Shown here: positions 23,551 through 34,615 of the stretch, piece by piece | Layout: every line of letters begins with the position of its first letter | How positions within the stretch are numbered: the stretch's first letter is position 1 | Source of the DNA: Theocolax elegans | Lineage: Eukaryota > Arthropoda > Insecta > Hymenoptera > Cerocephalidae | Assembly (NCBI GenBank): GCA_026168455.1 | Contig: CM047426.1 | Span: 38,503,175-38,567,174 of the forward strand | Length of the DNA stretch: 64,000 nucleotides | Reading direction: 5' to 3' | Notes under the pieces: generated by a model | What the model saw: only the letters and a program-made list of their open reading frames with translations | Told to the model about the DNA's origin: nothing | Database searches by the model: none | Translations under genes and position numbers: made by a program

Positions 23551-24748
23551 TTAAATTTTATAATTGGGATCGAGCGAAATTAAATTGCATTCGTTTTTTT
23601 ATAACGGCTTAACACGGAAGCCAATCTGAGCGAAAGCGGAAAGCAGCTATTTTACGAAAATAAATATATAGCGTAGCATACGAGCGTAGCCATTTTTGTG
23701 CTTGTCAGTGCGCACACACACACGCAAGTCAGGAGCACGGCCATCTTGTAAAATCGACAACGTGTCGAAAAATTAAAGTAAATTCTTTTTCGCATTATTG
23801 AGCATTGCATGCAACATATTGCTTGTTTTTTTCTTGTGCTGCTTATAATTTTCTCTCATAAAAATATTATTTATTAGAATATTAAATAGTGCGAATATAT
23901 ATATAAAGTGCATGTACATATAGAAAATATATATATATATATATATATAACGTGTACAAGCGTTCCTTCACACATAGCTGTATACATATAAATATGGCCG
24001 CGCATTATTTTTGATTGCCTATGATTTGCATTTATCAATTTTATTGTTTTGGGATATAACATTTAATTGCACCTGATATTATAATATTATTATTGCTTGA
24101 TTTATTATATTATTATTGCTTCCTTTGGTTTCGCCACTAATCGTTTTTTTGCTCGCCTTTAGCCAAACTAATAAATTAATAAAATTTATTTGCGCATTCT
24201 TACCAATAGCTAATTGCTTCCTACACATTAAATTGAGTTTTTTTTTGCATTTAGACCAGCACATTATCAATAAATTTTGCATTATTAAAAGCATTTATTA
24301 ACATATAATTTTTTTTTCTCTCCTTTAATCTCTCCCCGCACATTAAAGTGTACATAGCCTATCATCAACTAGCCTTATTATTATTATTATTTTTTTTTTC
24401 TACATTTATTAAGAGCCTACTCAACCACAATTTTTAGTTGTTTAATTAATTATTCCTGCAAGTGCTTACATAATTTTTTTTTTGGTTTCAAATTGCTGTG
24501 AAAATTTTTTTTCTTCCCTCTCCCCTCTTTTGCAAGTTTAAAATCTACTTTTAGAACGCAGCTTGGAATTTATTTAATTAAATTAAATTTTTTGTGTGCA
24601 TATTATATAATTGATACTGATTGTTTTGAGTAGTACTTAGTAAAAATAAAAAAATTTTTTTTTCTCTCCTTTTACGTAAGTATCGAGCTAAGCAATTTAA
24701 ATAAGAGCTATTACCTTGAAACAAAACATTGTTATTGAGCCCATCAAA
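23551..24748 (+). other. Untranslated leader of element A
   Basis: About 1.2 kb of AT-rich sequence between PBS and gag without a convincing frame. Long T-runs and a (TA)n tract near 23925-23950. Confidence 0.6.
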
Positions 24749-26547
24749 ATGTCCATAAATTATAGATTAGGTAGCAAATTAAATTCCATAAGTGCAGCTC
24801 AAGGCGCACCAATAATTGGGCGATGCATTAATAATTTACCTGATGGAAGAGTAGTCTTCTACGCAGGTACAGCATTTTTAAATTTGGATAGCAGCATTGC
24901 GATCATTCGTGACAGAGTAGCCCGCTACGAAATTAGGCGTAATTTTGGAAACTCTGCAGCCGAATGGGACCCTCAATCAGATCAAATGTGGTTTGATGAA
25001 GAAGCTGAAATAGACTTAGCACAAGCAGAAGCCCAGCAATTATTAGAAATAAATCCCGACGATTTGTCCCTATCACTCACACAATCAGAAGCCACTAATT
25101 TATTTCCCCAATCCTCACAAGCTATTTTCCAAAACTCGCAACGAAGCCAACAAACACGCAGACAGTTGATATTCGGAGAACTGGAAACGGGACAAAGTCG
25201 TGGCCCATATCAAGATCCGATTTCAATGGAAGAAATAACGCAACAAGAGCAACAATCAGCAACGCGAAATGAAATACACAGATGTAGCAGCCCAAATTTA
25301 AATAAAGCAGACAATCAACAGCGAAATAATCTACATGCAAGTAACCAAGAAGAGCCAAGGAGACAAACAACCAGCAACCCACAAGCCCAATCAACAGCCT
25401 ACAGACTCACACTGACGCCAGTGCCAACGACGAGTCCAAATTTAATTGATGCTCCAAACGAAGAAATTTTTTGTACATTACCCGATGTAACCACAGCGCA
25501 ACTTGCAGTTAATTCGACCTCGCATTATAGCATACAGACAATAGCACCTACACGGCCAAATAACCCATACCTAAAAAGCAATCCGTTTACACACTATACC
25601 GCACCCACCACAACATATACCAGTAGCTCCCTAATTAATTCCCAACCCCGTCAATCCCACTGCATCCAGCAATCAGCCTTCCGTCCCAACCACCGGCAAC
25701 GCAGCAAAGATACCTAAAATCACCGAGCCAGATCGACCCAAGACCAAGAGAGTCTAACAAAAATCTACCAAGCGTCCATTGGGAAGATGAACACCCATAT
25801 TATAACCAGCATCAGCAGCGGAATCAAGATGTCTACAATATTCCACGAGCACAGCCAGCAAATAATGAAACGTATGAAATTCCGTATTCTCCCATTTCCC
25901 AAGCAAATCCAAGAACAAACCCAAATCTTATACTACACCAACCCCAGCAGCGATATCATAATAGCCAGCAGCAATACGAGTACCAGCAGCAGCCAGACCT
26001 TAACGCCTTACCCACCCTTAACAGCACAAATAGATTGCAAGCGACAAGATTGGACGATGCCACATTCATCAGAGAAAAGAGAATGGTGGAAATTTTTAAC
26101 AGATGGCATATATCATTTATGGGCAACAGGAAGAACGATCCGGAAACGTTCTTACAAAATTTAAGAGAATGCAAAGATTCACACGGCTTCTCGGCAGAAG
26201 AAATAATGCTTTCCTTGCCAGCAGTATTAGATGAGGATTCATACGACTGGTTCAAGAGAGATAAATGCAATTGGAGGACGTTTAGCGATTTCGTTGAAGC
26301 TTTCAAACTTCAATACGGAGTAGAAGATGCACAAATAAGCTTACGTAGAACTGCAGACTTAAGAACTCAAGGAGCTAACGAAGATATAGCCACGTTCTTG
26401 CAAAAATTGAGAGGAATGTTCGATCATTTTAAGCCACCAATTTCACTGCAAGAACAACTTGATCAAGCATACAGAAACCTGCACCCAAGTTATAGAGCGA
26501 GAATAGAAAGGCATCACTTTATGACTTCACTGAATTGCAAAGATTAG
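24749..26547 (+). pseudogene. gag of element A, first part
   Basis: The best start is ATG at 24749 (MSINYRLGSKLN). An upstream TTG at 24716 is open but less likely. The first frame (to 25717) is Gln/Ser/Thr-rich. After a one-base shift near 25700-25740 the reading continues in another frame as a Gln/Asn-rich stretch, then a Retrotrans_gag-like capsid core: FNRWHISFMGNRKNDPETFL, WFKRDKCNWRTFSDFVEAF and DIATFLQKLRGMFDHF. It then reaches a stop at 26547. The capsid core assembles virus-like particles in the cytoplasm. The part from 25982 is repeated downstream in an offset copy, which complicates the true reading. Confidence 0.8.
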
Positions 26548-27900
26548 GTAAGAAAGAGGAATCCAGACGCTATCCTGAATGAAGCATATAGCCCACCTCC
26601 ACCAATCACCATTTCAGGACTACAAAGATTTGCTTATGTAGATCCCAACGCAGCCCAAGTCGCGCAAAAGTAGCAGCAGTAGCAAATGAGCCAAACCCAA
26701 AGATCCAGAAGCTTTACAAAACCTGAGCCAGCAACTCCAGTAACAAATTTACTTCCACCCAAACAAACCCAGCAGTCATTCCCAAAGCGAAACAACCCAA
26801 AGGTGAATTACAATCAGCAAAAACAATATGTCGATGCGAGTAAAAAATAAAAATGCTAATCAGCAACGAGCACAAGCACAACAAATTTAATTCCAACAGA
26901 AGTTAATCTGGCAAAAAAGACACACCAAAACCCCAGACATACCAGCAGCAGCCAGACCTTAACGCCTTACCCACCCTTAACAGCACAAATAGATTGCAAG
27001 CGACAAGATTGGACGATGCCACATTCATCAGAGAAAAGAGAATGGTGGAAATTTTTAACAGATGGCATATATCATTTATGGGCAACAGGAAGAACGATCC
27101 GGAAACGTTCTTACAAATTTAAGAGAATGCAAAGATTCACACGGCTTCTCGGCAGAAGAAATAATGCTTTCCTTGCCAGCAGTATTAGATGAGGATTCAT
27201 ACGACTGGTTCAAGAGAGATAAATGCAATTGGAGGACGTTTAGCGATTTCGTTGAAGCTTTCAAACTTCAATACGGAGTAGAAGATGCACAAATAAGCTT
27301 ACGTAGAACTGCAGACTTAAGAACTCAAGGAGCTAACGAAGATATAGCCACGTTCTTGCAAAAATTGAGAGGAATGTTCGATCATTTAAGCCACCAATTT
27401 CACTGCAAGAACAACTTGATCAAGCATACAGAAACCTGCACCCAAGTTATAGAGCGAGAATAGAAAGGCATCACTTTAATGACTTCACTGAATTGCAAAG
27501 ATTAGGTAAGAAAGAGGAATCCAGACGCTATCTGAATGAAGCATATAGCCCACCTCCACCAATCACAATTTCAGGACTACAAAGATTTGCTTATGTAGAT
27601 CCCACGCAGCCCAAGTCGCGCAAAGTAGCAGCAGTAGCAAATGAGCCAAAACCCAAAGATCCAGAAGCTTTACAAAACCCTGAGCCAGCAACTCCAGTAA
27701 CAAATTTTACTTCACCCAAACAAACCCAGCAGTCATTCCCAAAGCGAAACAACCCAAAGGTGAATTACAATCAGCAAAAACAATATGTCGATGCAGTAAA
27801 AAATAAAAATGCTAATCAGCAACGAGCACAAGCACAACAAAATTATAATTCCAACAGAAGTAATTGGCAAAAGCAAAGACAACACCAACAAAACCCCAGC
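25982..27900 (+). repeat. 959-bp direct duplication inside gag of A
   Basis: Sequence starting ACCAGCAGCAGCCAGACC at 25982 starts again at 26941 and runs to about 27900. The copies differ mainly by single-base gains or losses in runs (AAA/AAAA, CCC/CC). The first copy carries more of them, concentrated at 26550-26935. That pattern is typical of uncorrected long-read sequence. Confidence 0.85.
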
Positions 27901-28207
27901 AGCCAATACCAACAAAATCCAAGCAGCCAATACCACCAAAACCCCAGCAGCCAAAACCAGCAGCGAAACAATCAAAATCAGTAAGCAAGTAGCCAATATA
28001 AATACTCGAACTCGAGAGCGCCGATTATCTTCAATCATCCGCGCAAACAGAACGAGCCATGCTACAGTTGCAATAAAGTGGGCCATTGGGCAGCAGAATG
28101 TCCGAATCAACGCTGTCGAGGTTGCGGTACACCCGGCGTGTACGTTAGAAATTGCCAGAGATGCAACTCAAATCAGGCAGCGGGAAACTTCAACCAGAGG
28201 AGATAAA
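27062..28207 (+). pseudogene. gag of element A, second copy of capsid core plus zinc knuckles
   Basis: Repeats the capsid core (27120-27463), then after a shift continues from ~27493 through a Gln/Asn-rich tail with SSQYQQNP repeats. An in-frame TAA at 27982-27984 is followed, in the same frame, by the nucleocapsid. CYSCNKVGHWAAEC is a perfect CX2CX4HX4C knuckle. CRGCGTPGVYVRNC is a second, degenerate one with Val where His is expected, followed by another CX2C-like QRC. gag ends at TAA 28205-28207. Nucleocapsid knuckles bind the genomic RNA. The pol frame is -1 relative to this frame. Confidence 0.8.
28182..28188 (+). promoter_or_regulatory. -1 ribosomal frameshift slippery site, element A
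   Basis: GGGAAAC in gag phase G GGA AAC, fitting X XXY YYZ. It sits 17 bases before the gag stop. A -1 slip enters the long pol frame exactly. Downstream, GACCC (28208) can pair with GGGTC (28239) and GCTCC (28229) with GGAGC (28244), an H-type pseudoknot, though the 19-base spacer is longer than usual. Confidence 0.7.
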
Positions 28208-31200
28208 GACCCGTATTTCCTCAACCCAGCTCCCTAAAGGGTCGGAGCCATCCCAATTAGCAAGTAATCAATCGCTTATCCAACATATCCCCAATATTGA
28301 CCCCAGGCATTATTTAATTCTAGAAATAAACGGCCATAAAATAATTGCACTCTTAGACGATGGAGCAACAAAATCTTTTCTAGGAGGCAATATAGGAGCT
28401 CTAGTGCAACACAAATTAAAAGCATCGCAATGTCCTGCAGTTAAGGTAGCAGACGGCACAGTTATTCCTGTCCAGGGCACAGTTAACATCACAATTAAAA
28501 TTGATGGAGACGAAATAGTTATGCCATTTGAAGTCGCAGACGGATTACACTACGACTGTATACTTGGAATCGATTTCAAACGCAAAATTAATATGAGCAT
28601 CAACTATGAAGATGACACCTGGTGGACGAATAAAGGCGTAATACACAAATTTTACCCCGAAGGCAACGATCCCAGTTGTATTCCAGCAGTAGCAAGTATA
28701 GGAGGATTAAAGCTAGCCAACCAAGAGCAAATAGATAGAATGCACCGACTATTAGATGAATTAATTCCCCCAACACCCCAAACCCTAGGAGTAACTAATT
28801 TAACGAGCCTCAAGCTAGATGTGCAAGGAGCAGAGCCAATAAGACAGCCACGCCGCAAATATTTACCAAAAATGCTTCAAGCAGGCTATGAAGAGATAGA
28901 TCGAATGTTAAGAGAAGACATAATAGAGCCTTCGCAAAGCCCATGGTGCAGCTATCCGGTAATCGTACCAAAAGCGAACGGCAAATATCGCTTTTGCATT
29001 GATTACAGGTTAGTAAATGAGGTAACAAAGAAAATAGCCTATCCAATGCGCAACATGGATGATATTCTGGACCAATTGCGAGAAAGCAGATTTATCAGTA
29101 AGCTAGATCTATCACAAGCCTACCACCAAGTTCCACTAGCCCCAGAAAGCCGTGAAATCACAGCATTTGCACTCCCAGGGAAAGGACTTTTCCAATTTAA
29201 AAGAGTACCATACGGTCTAACGAACGCACCTGCTATGTTCCAGCAATTGATGGACAAATTAATTAAACCGGAATGGGAACCACATGTGTTTGCCTATCTA
29301 GATGATATTATCATCACGACAAAATCATTTGAGGAACACATGAAATGGCTCAGAATAGTCCTAGTAGCCCTAAAGAAAGCCAATCTGCAATTAAACCGAG
29401 AAAAATCAGAATTTTGTTGTCCAGAAGTAACTTATCTTGGATATAAGATAAACGAATTAGGTTTGCAAACTAACCAAGATAAAATTAAGCCAATCTTAGA
29501 GTATCCAGCACCGAAAAATTTGAAACAACTAAGACGTTTCAACGGCTTAGTGGGATGGTACTCTAGATTTATTAAAGATTTAGCCAAGTATAGAACGCCA
29601 TTAAGTTATCTAAGCAAGAAAGGTGTCAAATGGCAATGGCATCAAGAGCAACAAGATGCATTTGAAAAAATCAAACTAGCCCTAACAGAAGCCCCAGTTT
29701 TAGCCCGCCCCGATTTTTCTATTCCCTTTACCCTTCAAACGGACGCAAGCGATTACGCAATAGCAGGCGTATTAACGCAGGAGATCAACGGCGAGGAACA
29801 TCCTATTTATTATGTAAGCAGGACTTTAAGCAAAGCAGAGCGCAATTATACGGTCACAGAGAAAGAATGCTTAGCATTTAAGTTTACGGTAATCACGGAC
29901 CATCACAGCCTCCTGTGGTTAAACCGACTTAAAGATCCAGCTGGTAGGTTAGCCCGTTGGAATACGATCTTGCAAAATTACAACATTAAATTTGTACATC
30001 GCAAAGGAGCAATGCATAATGTCCCAGACGCCTTACCAAGAGCCTTTGAAGAAGCAGAAGCCATAGCAGCAGCATTAACATTAAATACCAATAACCCATG
30101 GTATCAAGAGAAAATGCGAGCCGTTGCAAAATTTCCCAATAAATACCCTGACCTCAGAATCTCCAATAACGTGCTATATGCCCACCGTCCAAACCCCCTG
30201 GTAGACCCCTTCATACCTGACCTAGACGCATGGAAATTAATCTTGGCAGAAAGTGATCGCGAAAAAGCCCTATATGAAGCCCATTATACACCTCAGGCAG
30301 GTCACTTAGGTATTGACAAGACCTACGCAAAACTAGCCACGCATTATTATTGGCCAGGCATGTATTACGATACGTGCAATTATGTAAAAGCATACCAAGA
30401 ATGCCAAGCGCACAAAAGCAGCCAACAAGCCCCACCAGGTCTAATGGAAGGACGGAACATAAGCCAACCATGGACAGTGGTAGCAGCAGACATTATGGGA
30501 CCAAAGCCGCCAACGAAGCAAGAATTTAGATACATAATCGTGTTTGAAGACCTATTCACCCGTTATATAGAGATGAAACCTCTACGACGAGCTGATGCAA
30601 AAAGTGTCCTACAAGCCTTCGACGAACTCATTATTAATAGATGGGGTTGTCCAAAATATCTCGTAACAGATAATGGGACAGAATTTGCCCATAAATTGGT
30701 TACCGAGCGACTAACGCAATACGGAATAGTACAGACAACCATTCCGCCATACTTTGCACAAGCAAACCCCGTAGAGCGAGTTAACAGAAACATAAAGCCG
30801 ATGATAAACAGTTATTTAGCAGATGATCACCGAGACTGGGATAGATATCTCGGAGAATTTAATTTTGCTCTAAATACAGTAGTGCACTCGTCAACCAAAT
30901 AAAGCCCAGCATTCCTCAACTTAGGCAGAAATCCCACCCCAGTAGCTCTCCTACGAAAACACATAGAATTCCCGAAGCAAATACCAGCCCCAGATACCGA
31001 TCAATGGGTAGAACGCCTACATAAACTTCCCAAAATATATGATTTAGTAAAAAGGCATATTGATTTAGCAACAGCCAGACAAGCCAAGTACTATAACAAA
31101 GGCAGACGTGATATACAATATCAATTAGGAGACCTAGTTAGGTACCGAAATCGCATCTTATCATCAGCAGATAACTTTATAGCAGCCAAACAAGCCCCCA

Positions 31201-31505
31201 AATTTATAGGCCCCGCAAAAATTATTCAAGTATTCTCACCCACAGTTTATTTAATAGAAGATGTACAAACGAAACGCCAAACTAAAGTGCACATAACAGA
31301 CTTGAAACGCCATATTGCACCGCGCAATATCCCAAACCTCACCCCAAATATTCCCGTCCCACAACCAGGAAGAGCCCAAACCACCCCAAGTAATCCAAAA
31401 CATGATGCCCCCCCAACGAAAAGAGGTCGCCCCCGAAAGCAGCTAGCCATTACACCCAATTTAGGGAACAGCCCGCAAAGAATGCAGCTTAGACCGCGTA
31501 AATAA
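28189..31505 (+). CDS. pol: pol of element A: protease, RT, RNase H, integrase
   Basis: Open from 28152 and probably entered by the -1 slip at 28182. Protease: ALLDDGATKSFLG (Asp at ~28356). RT: LDLSQAYHQVPL, PYGLTNAPAMFQQL and YLDD at 29295. RNase H: TDASD at ~29740, with a gap at ~29880 where ECLAF runs directly into KFTVITDH, so about 20 usual residues are missing. Integrase: GHLGIDKTY zinc region, then D (ADIMGP, 30488), D (TDNGTEF, 30669) and E (VERVNR, 30774), the last two 35 codons apart. In the zinc finger the first Cys of CxxC is Tyr (AYQEC, 30393). An in-frame TAA at 30900-30902 precedes the C-terminal part, which stays in frame to 31505 (GPAKIIQVFSPTVYLIED). Confidence 0.9.
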
Positions 31506-31593
31506 TAGATTCTCGCGAATAAAGTAAAATGGCGAAATCAAAGGAAAATTTAGTGAGTTTAGGCATTAGTTAGTAATATAAAACAAATTGTAG

Positions 31594-32534
31594 ATGGATA
31601 GAACAGGGCAGGCAGCGTCCGCTCTGAAACGAGCACGAGGCCGTGGACGGTTCGTCCAGCCAAAAGCCGCTGTTCGACCGGGTGAGGAGGAGCTGGAAAA
31701 AGTTCTAGCTAGATTAGATCTAGCACGACCACCCAGCCCCACCCCACCACAACAAGAGCCAACCACCCCTAGCAGCCAAAAGAGGACCTGCCCAGGAACG
31801 CGCGCATGCGTAAGAGGAAGACGCCACCTCTGCGAAAGGGATGACGTCCCCTCATCCAGCTGGGCAGCTCCACTAGAAGCCACGCCGAGCCAAGAGGTCC
31901 AAGAAGCCTCCCATACCCCTACTATCCCAACCATCCACCCTCCCATCTTCGACTTCAACTTCCCTCCTCAACCTATAATAACCCGTCCCGTATTAGATCC
32001 CCAAACCAACCTCTACACATATATCCACATCCCTGTCAACATCCCTCCCCAAAATCCCCTTATTCCCAACATTTCCTCAGTAACAGCATCCAATTCCCAA
32101 ATAGCCTCCGCACCCTTCCATTGCCCCATCAAGCCCATCCCGAACCCCAGCCTCTAATGTCCCTGAATGTTACCAAACCCTCCCAGAAGCTACAACCCCT
32201 AATGTCCCTCCAACTTCCCCAAGCAGAGCCGACCCCATCCCTCCCAAACATTCCCTACCCACTCAGCAGCCCAACAACGAGCCAAGCAGCCGAGCCAACC
32301 AACGAGCCACCCCCACAGCAGAAATACATCCCTCGCCCGCCGCCCGCAGAATGCCGTCCATATTGTTGGAACTGCGGCCGGGAGGGACACAGTTGGCGGA
32401 ATTGTCGTTCAGACAGAACGACATTCTGCAAGAACTGCGGAACGACGGGGGTAGTAACCCGCGATTGCCCGCGATGCGGGGAAAATTACAAAGCCCTAAG
32501 GGCAGAATATTTTAGGAGCCGCAAGCCCTTGTAA
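31594..32534 (+). CDS. Third ORF of element A: Pro-rich protein with C-terminal zinc knuckles
   Basis: Begins at ATG 31594 (MDRTGQAASALKRARGRG), 88 bases after pol. The first frame (to 32157) is basic, then Pro/Thr/Ser-rich, with no transmembrane segment or signal peptide, so it does not look like env. The coding sense continues in the -1 frame (from ~32121 to TAA 32532): Pro-rich, then CWNCGREGHSWRNC (CX2CX4HX4C), then CKNCGTTGVVTRDCPRC, the same degenerate second knuckle seen in gag of A and E. It could be a displaced gag-like RNA-binding protein or a captured duplicate of the nucleocapsid. One base change, or a programmed slip, would be needed to join the two frames. Confidence 0.6.
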
Positions 32535-33185
32535 ATTTTCTTTTTTTATATAGTTTTTTATTTTTATAATAAATAATAGTTTAAAGGCATAAGTTTTTTT
32601 CTTTTACCTATAAATGCAAATTATGTAGCAAATAGTTGTTCAGTTTATTTTTTTTTATTTAAATTACACTAGCCAAATATCAAGCAGCAGGAGGAAACGC
32701 ACAAGCAAGAATTGCATTTAATTCAAAGCACAGGTTTGCACTTATCTTACAAATATTATTATTTTTTTATATATTTAAATATATTATGTACATAAAGGTA
32801 TGAGTATGGATGCAACATGTAAGTAAGCAAGAGTGAGAGATTCGCGACCGCGAAAAAAATAGCTCTCAAAGCGCATTATATAATTATAAAGGGTATGCCA
32901 GTCGTTGTTCAAATATCTAGTATAATTAGTAAATTAGCAAATTATTTATCACACATTCAGCGCGCACTTTACACAGTATGTCCAGCCAAGCAGCAGTCAT
33001 TCAAGACTAAACACAAATACACCGCTATAATAGCACAAGCTATTTAATTAAGACCTAGTTTTAATTTCTAAATTCTAAGATTGCGTACTCACCCCACCAA
33101 TAGGCTAAGCGTGCAATATTCTATTATATAACTAAGTTTATTTTATTTTGTATTAATTCAGTTACGACTCCGCGTAACTTCAGTT
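32535..33185 (+). other. 3' untranslated region of element A
   Basis: AT-rich, no convincing frame. Leads into the polypurine tract. Confidence 0.6.
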
Positions 33186-33198
33186 TGGTGGGGGGGAG
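33186..33198 (+). promoter_or_regulatory. Polypurine tract of element A
   Basis: TGGTGGGGGGGAG immediately before the 3' LTR, the plus-strand primer. Confidence 0.8.
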
Positions 33199-33815
33199 TG
33201 TGACAAGACAAGTGTGCCTGTCATGGTGCATAGCGAGCACACACACATTCCTACCTACCTATTACCCAATTTGCCTACCTAAACCGTATACTAAGTAAAT
33301 CTAGCACCGAGCACACATATCCGTAGTAGCCTCAAGCCTGAAGGAGCCATCCAACAGCAACGGACTCGTACAGGGAGATCAACCTGTAAGGCATAATCAT
33401 GAGTATGTTTTTCAAGACTAAGGAGCAGGTAGGAGTACACAAGACTGTGTACAGGAGTAGAGGTGTATAGGAGCCAGGTTTAGAGGTTATGTGAGCATAA
33501 ACATTGCTCACATATACTAACTAAATAACAAGGCACCTGTCAAGTTACTCCTTAACGTATTATAGCAGCCGCGCAGTAGACCCGAGGAACAGCCTCCGGA
33601 GCCGACGTCGTGAAGAGACGTCTGAGCAGCAAAGAAGCCACGAAGTAGAGAGAGACGGAAATAGTGACACGTACATGCAACCGCTGAGCAGCCACGACTC
33701 GTTAACCACGGCAGTAAGGCTCGTCGTCCATCTGGAAATAAACTCACGGATCGATTAGCCGATAATTAATAAGGAACGAGATTATAATTACCAAATAGCA
33801 GCCTCGTCGTCGCCA

Positions 33816-33848
<33 letters not shown>

Positions 33849-34424
33849 TCACTCGAACCACCTAGCAGAACGTTAACAACAACAACAAGCCGCTCTCGCT
33901 GTAAGCCCGCGCTCGCACTGCGCGGAGACGGTCGCGAAGCATGCGCGCGGCGCTCTCGCAGGACAAAGGCATAGAGAGCTCGGGAACTCGGCCGTGACGA
34001 GACGCAGCGAGATTACTTTTGAGCGATTTCGACCGTTTTCCGTACGTGACATAGAGTCCGGAGAGTGTGCACCGGGTGCAATTGAGAGCGAGGAATTACG
34101 ATATAAGGTTGGTGCAAAGTGCTATCCATACCCGTGTTCCTCTCCTCGTAAGGTGTGTGTGCCGCAATTCCCCCTTTTCGCGTATTCGCACACGTGGCCG
34201 GCGTCGCCATTTTCGTCGATCGAGCGGGTATTCGATCGAGCAACAGCTATATTGCCGCGCGTGAAATTATACCGAGCCCTATTAACTTTATACTTAATTA
34301 ATCGTAATTATTAATAATTAGCAGCCGTTAATATTTAGCCGCGAGCACGACTGGCAACCGTGTACTTAATTACTATCATATATAATTTCATCACCCGCAC
34401 CCTGATCCCCAGTGCGGTGTGACA
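33199..34424 (+). repeat. 3' LTR of element A
   Basis: 1226 bp. Relative to the 5' LTR it lacks one GTC unit and a 30-base segment near 34378, and I see three substitutions (near 33206, 33660 and 33938). Confidence 0.95.
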
Positions 34425-34569
34425 ATAAATTATAATAACTATAGCAATGACTCCAAGGTGTTGTGTGAATCTGTTAAATTTTTAAGGTGTCCATGGTAGT
34501 GAAAAATAATACAATTTAAAACATTATTTTAAATATATTAATTACGAAAAACCTTTTTCGAAATTAAAA

Positions 34570-34615
34570 ATAGGGGGTTGGCGCGCGAAGCGCGCAGGGG
34601 GGTGAAGCCCCCCTA
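34570..34615 (+). mobile_element. Helitron 3' terminus with double hairpin
   Basis: GGCGCGCGAAGCGCGC (stem GCGCGC/GCGCGC, loop GAA) and GGGGGGTGAAGCCCCCC are followed directly by CTAG and then T. A GC-rich hairpin just before CTRR is a typical Helitron 3' end. Element A appears to be nested in this Helitron upstream. I cannot place the matching 5' TC end. Confidence 0.65.

Larger units (their letters stand above)
22279..34424 (+). mobile_element. Ty3/Gypsy LTR retrotransposon, element A (12.1 kb)
   Basis: Bounded by two LTRs (22279-23537 and 33199-34424) and flanked on both sides by a 4-bp ATAA duplication (22275-22278, 34425-34428). Order: LTR, PBS, gag, protease-RT-RNase H-integrase, an extra zinc-knuckle ORF, polypurine tract, LTR. 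Integrase after RNase H defines the Gypsy order. The LTRs differ by only three substitutions that I can find plus two small length changes, so insertion was recent. The element is nevertheless broken by frameshifts, two in-frame stops, an internal duplication and an RNase H deletion. Confidence 0.95.

Noticed and set aside
31594..32534. env gene of an errantivirus
   Set aside because: Position fits, but the protein is Pro-rich with zinc knuckles and has no signal peptide, fusion peptide or transmembrane segment.
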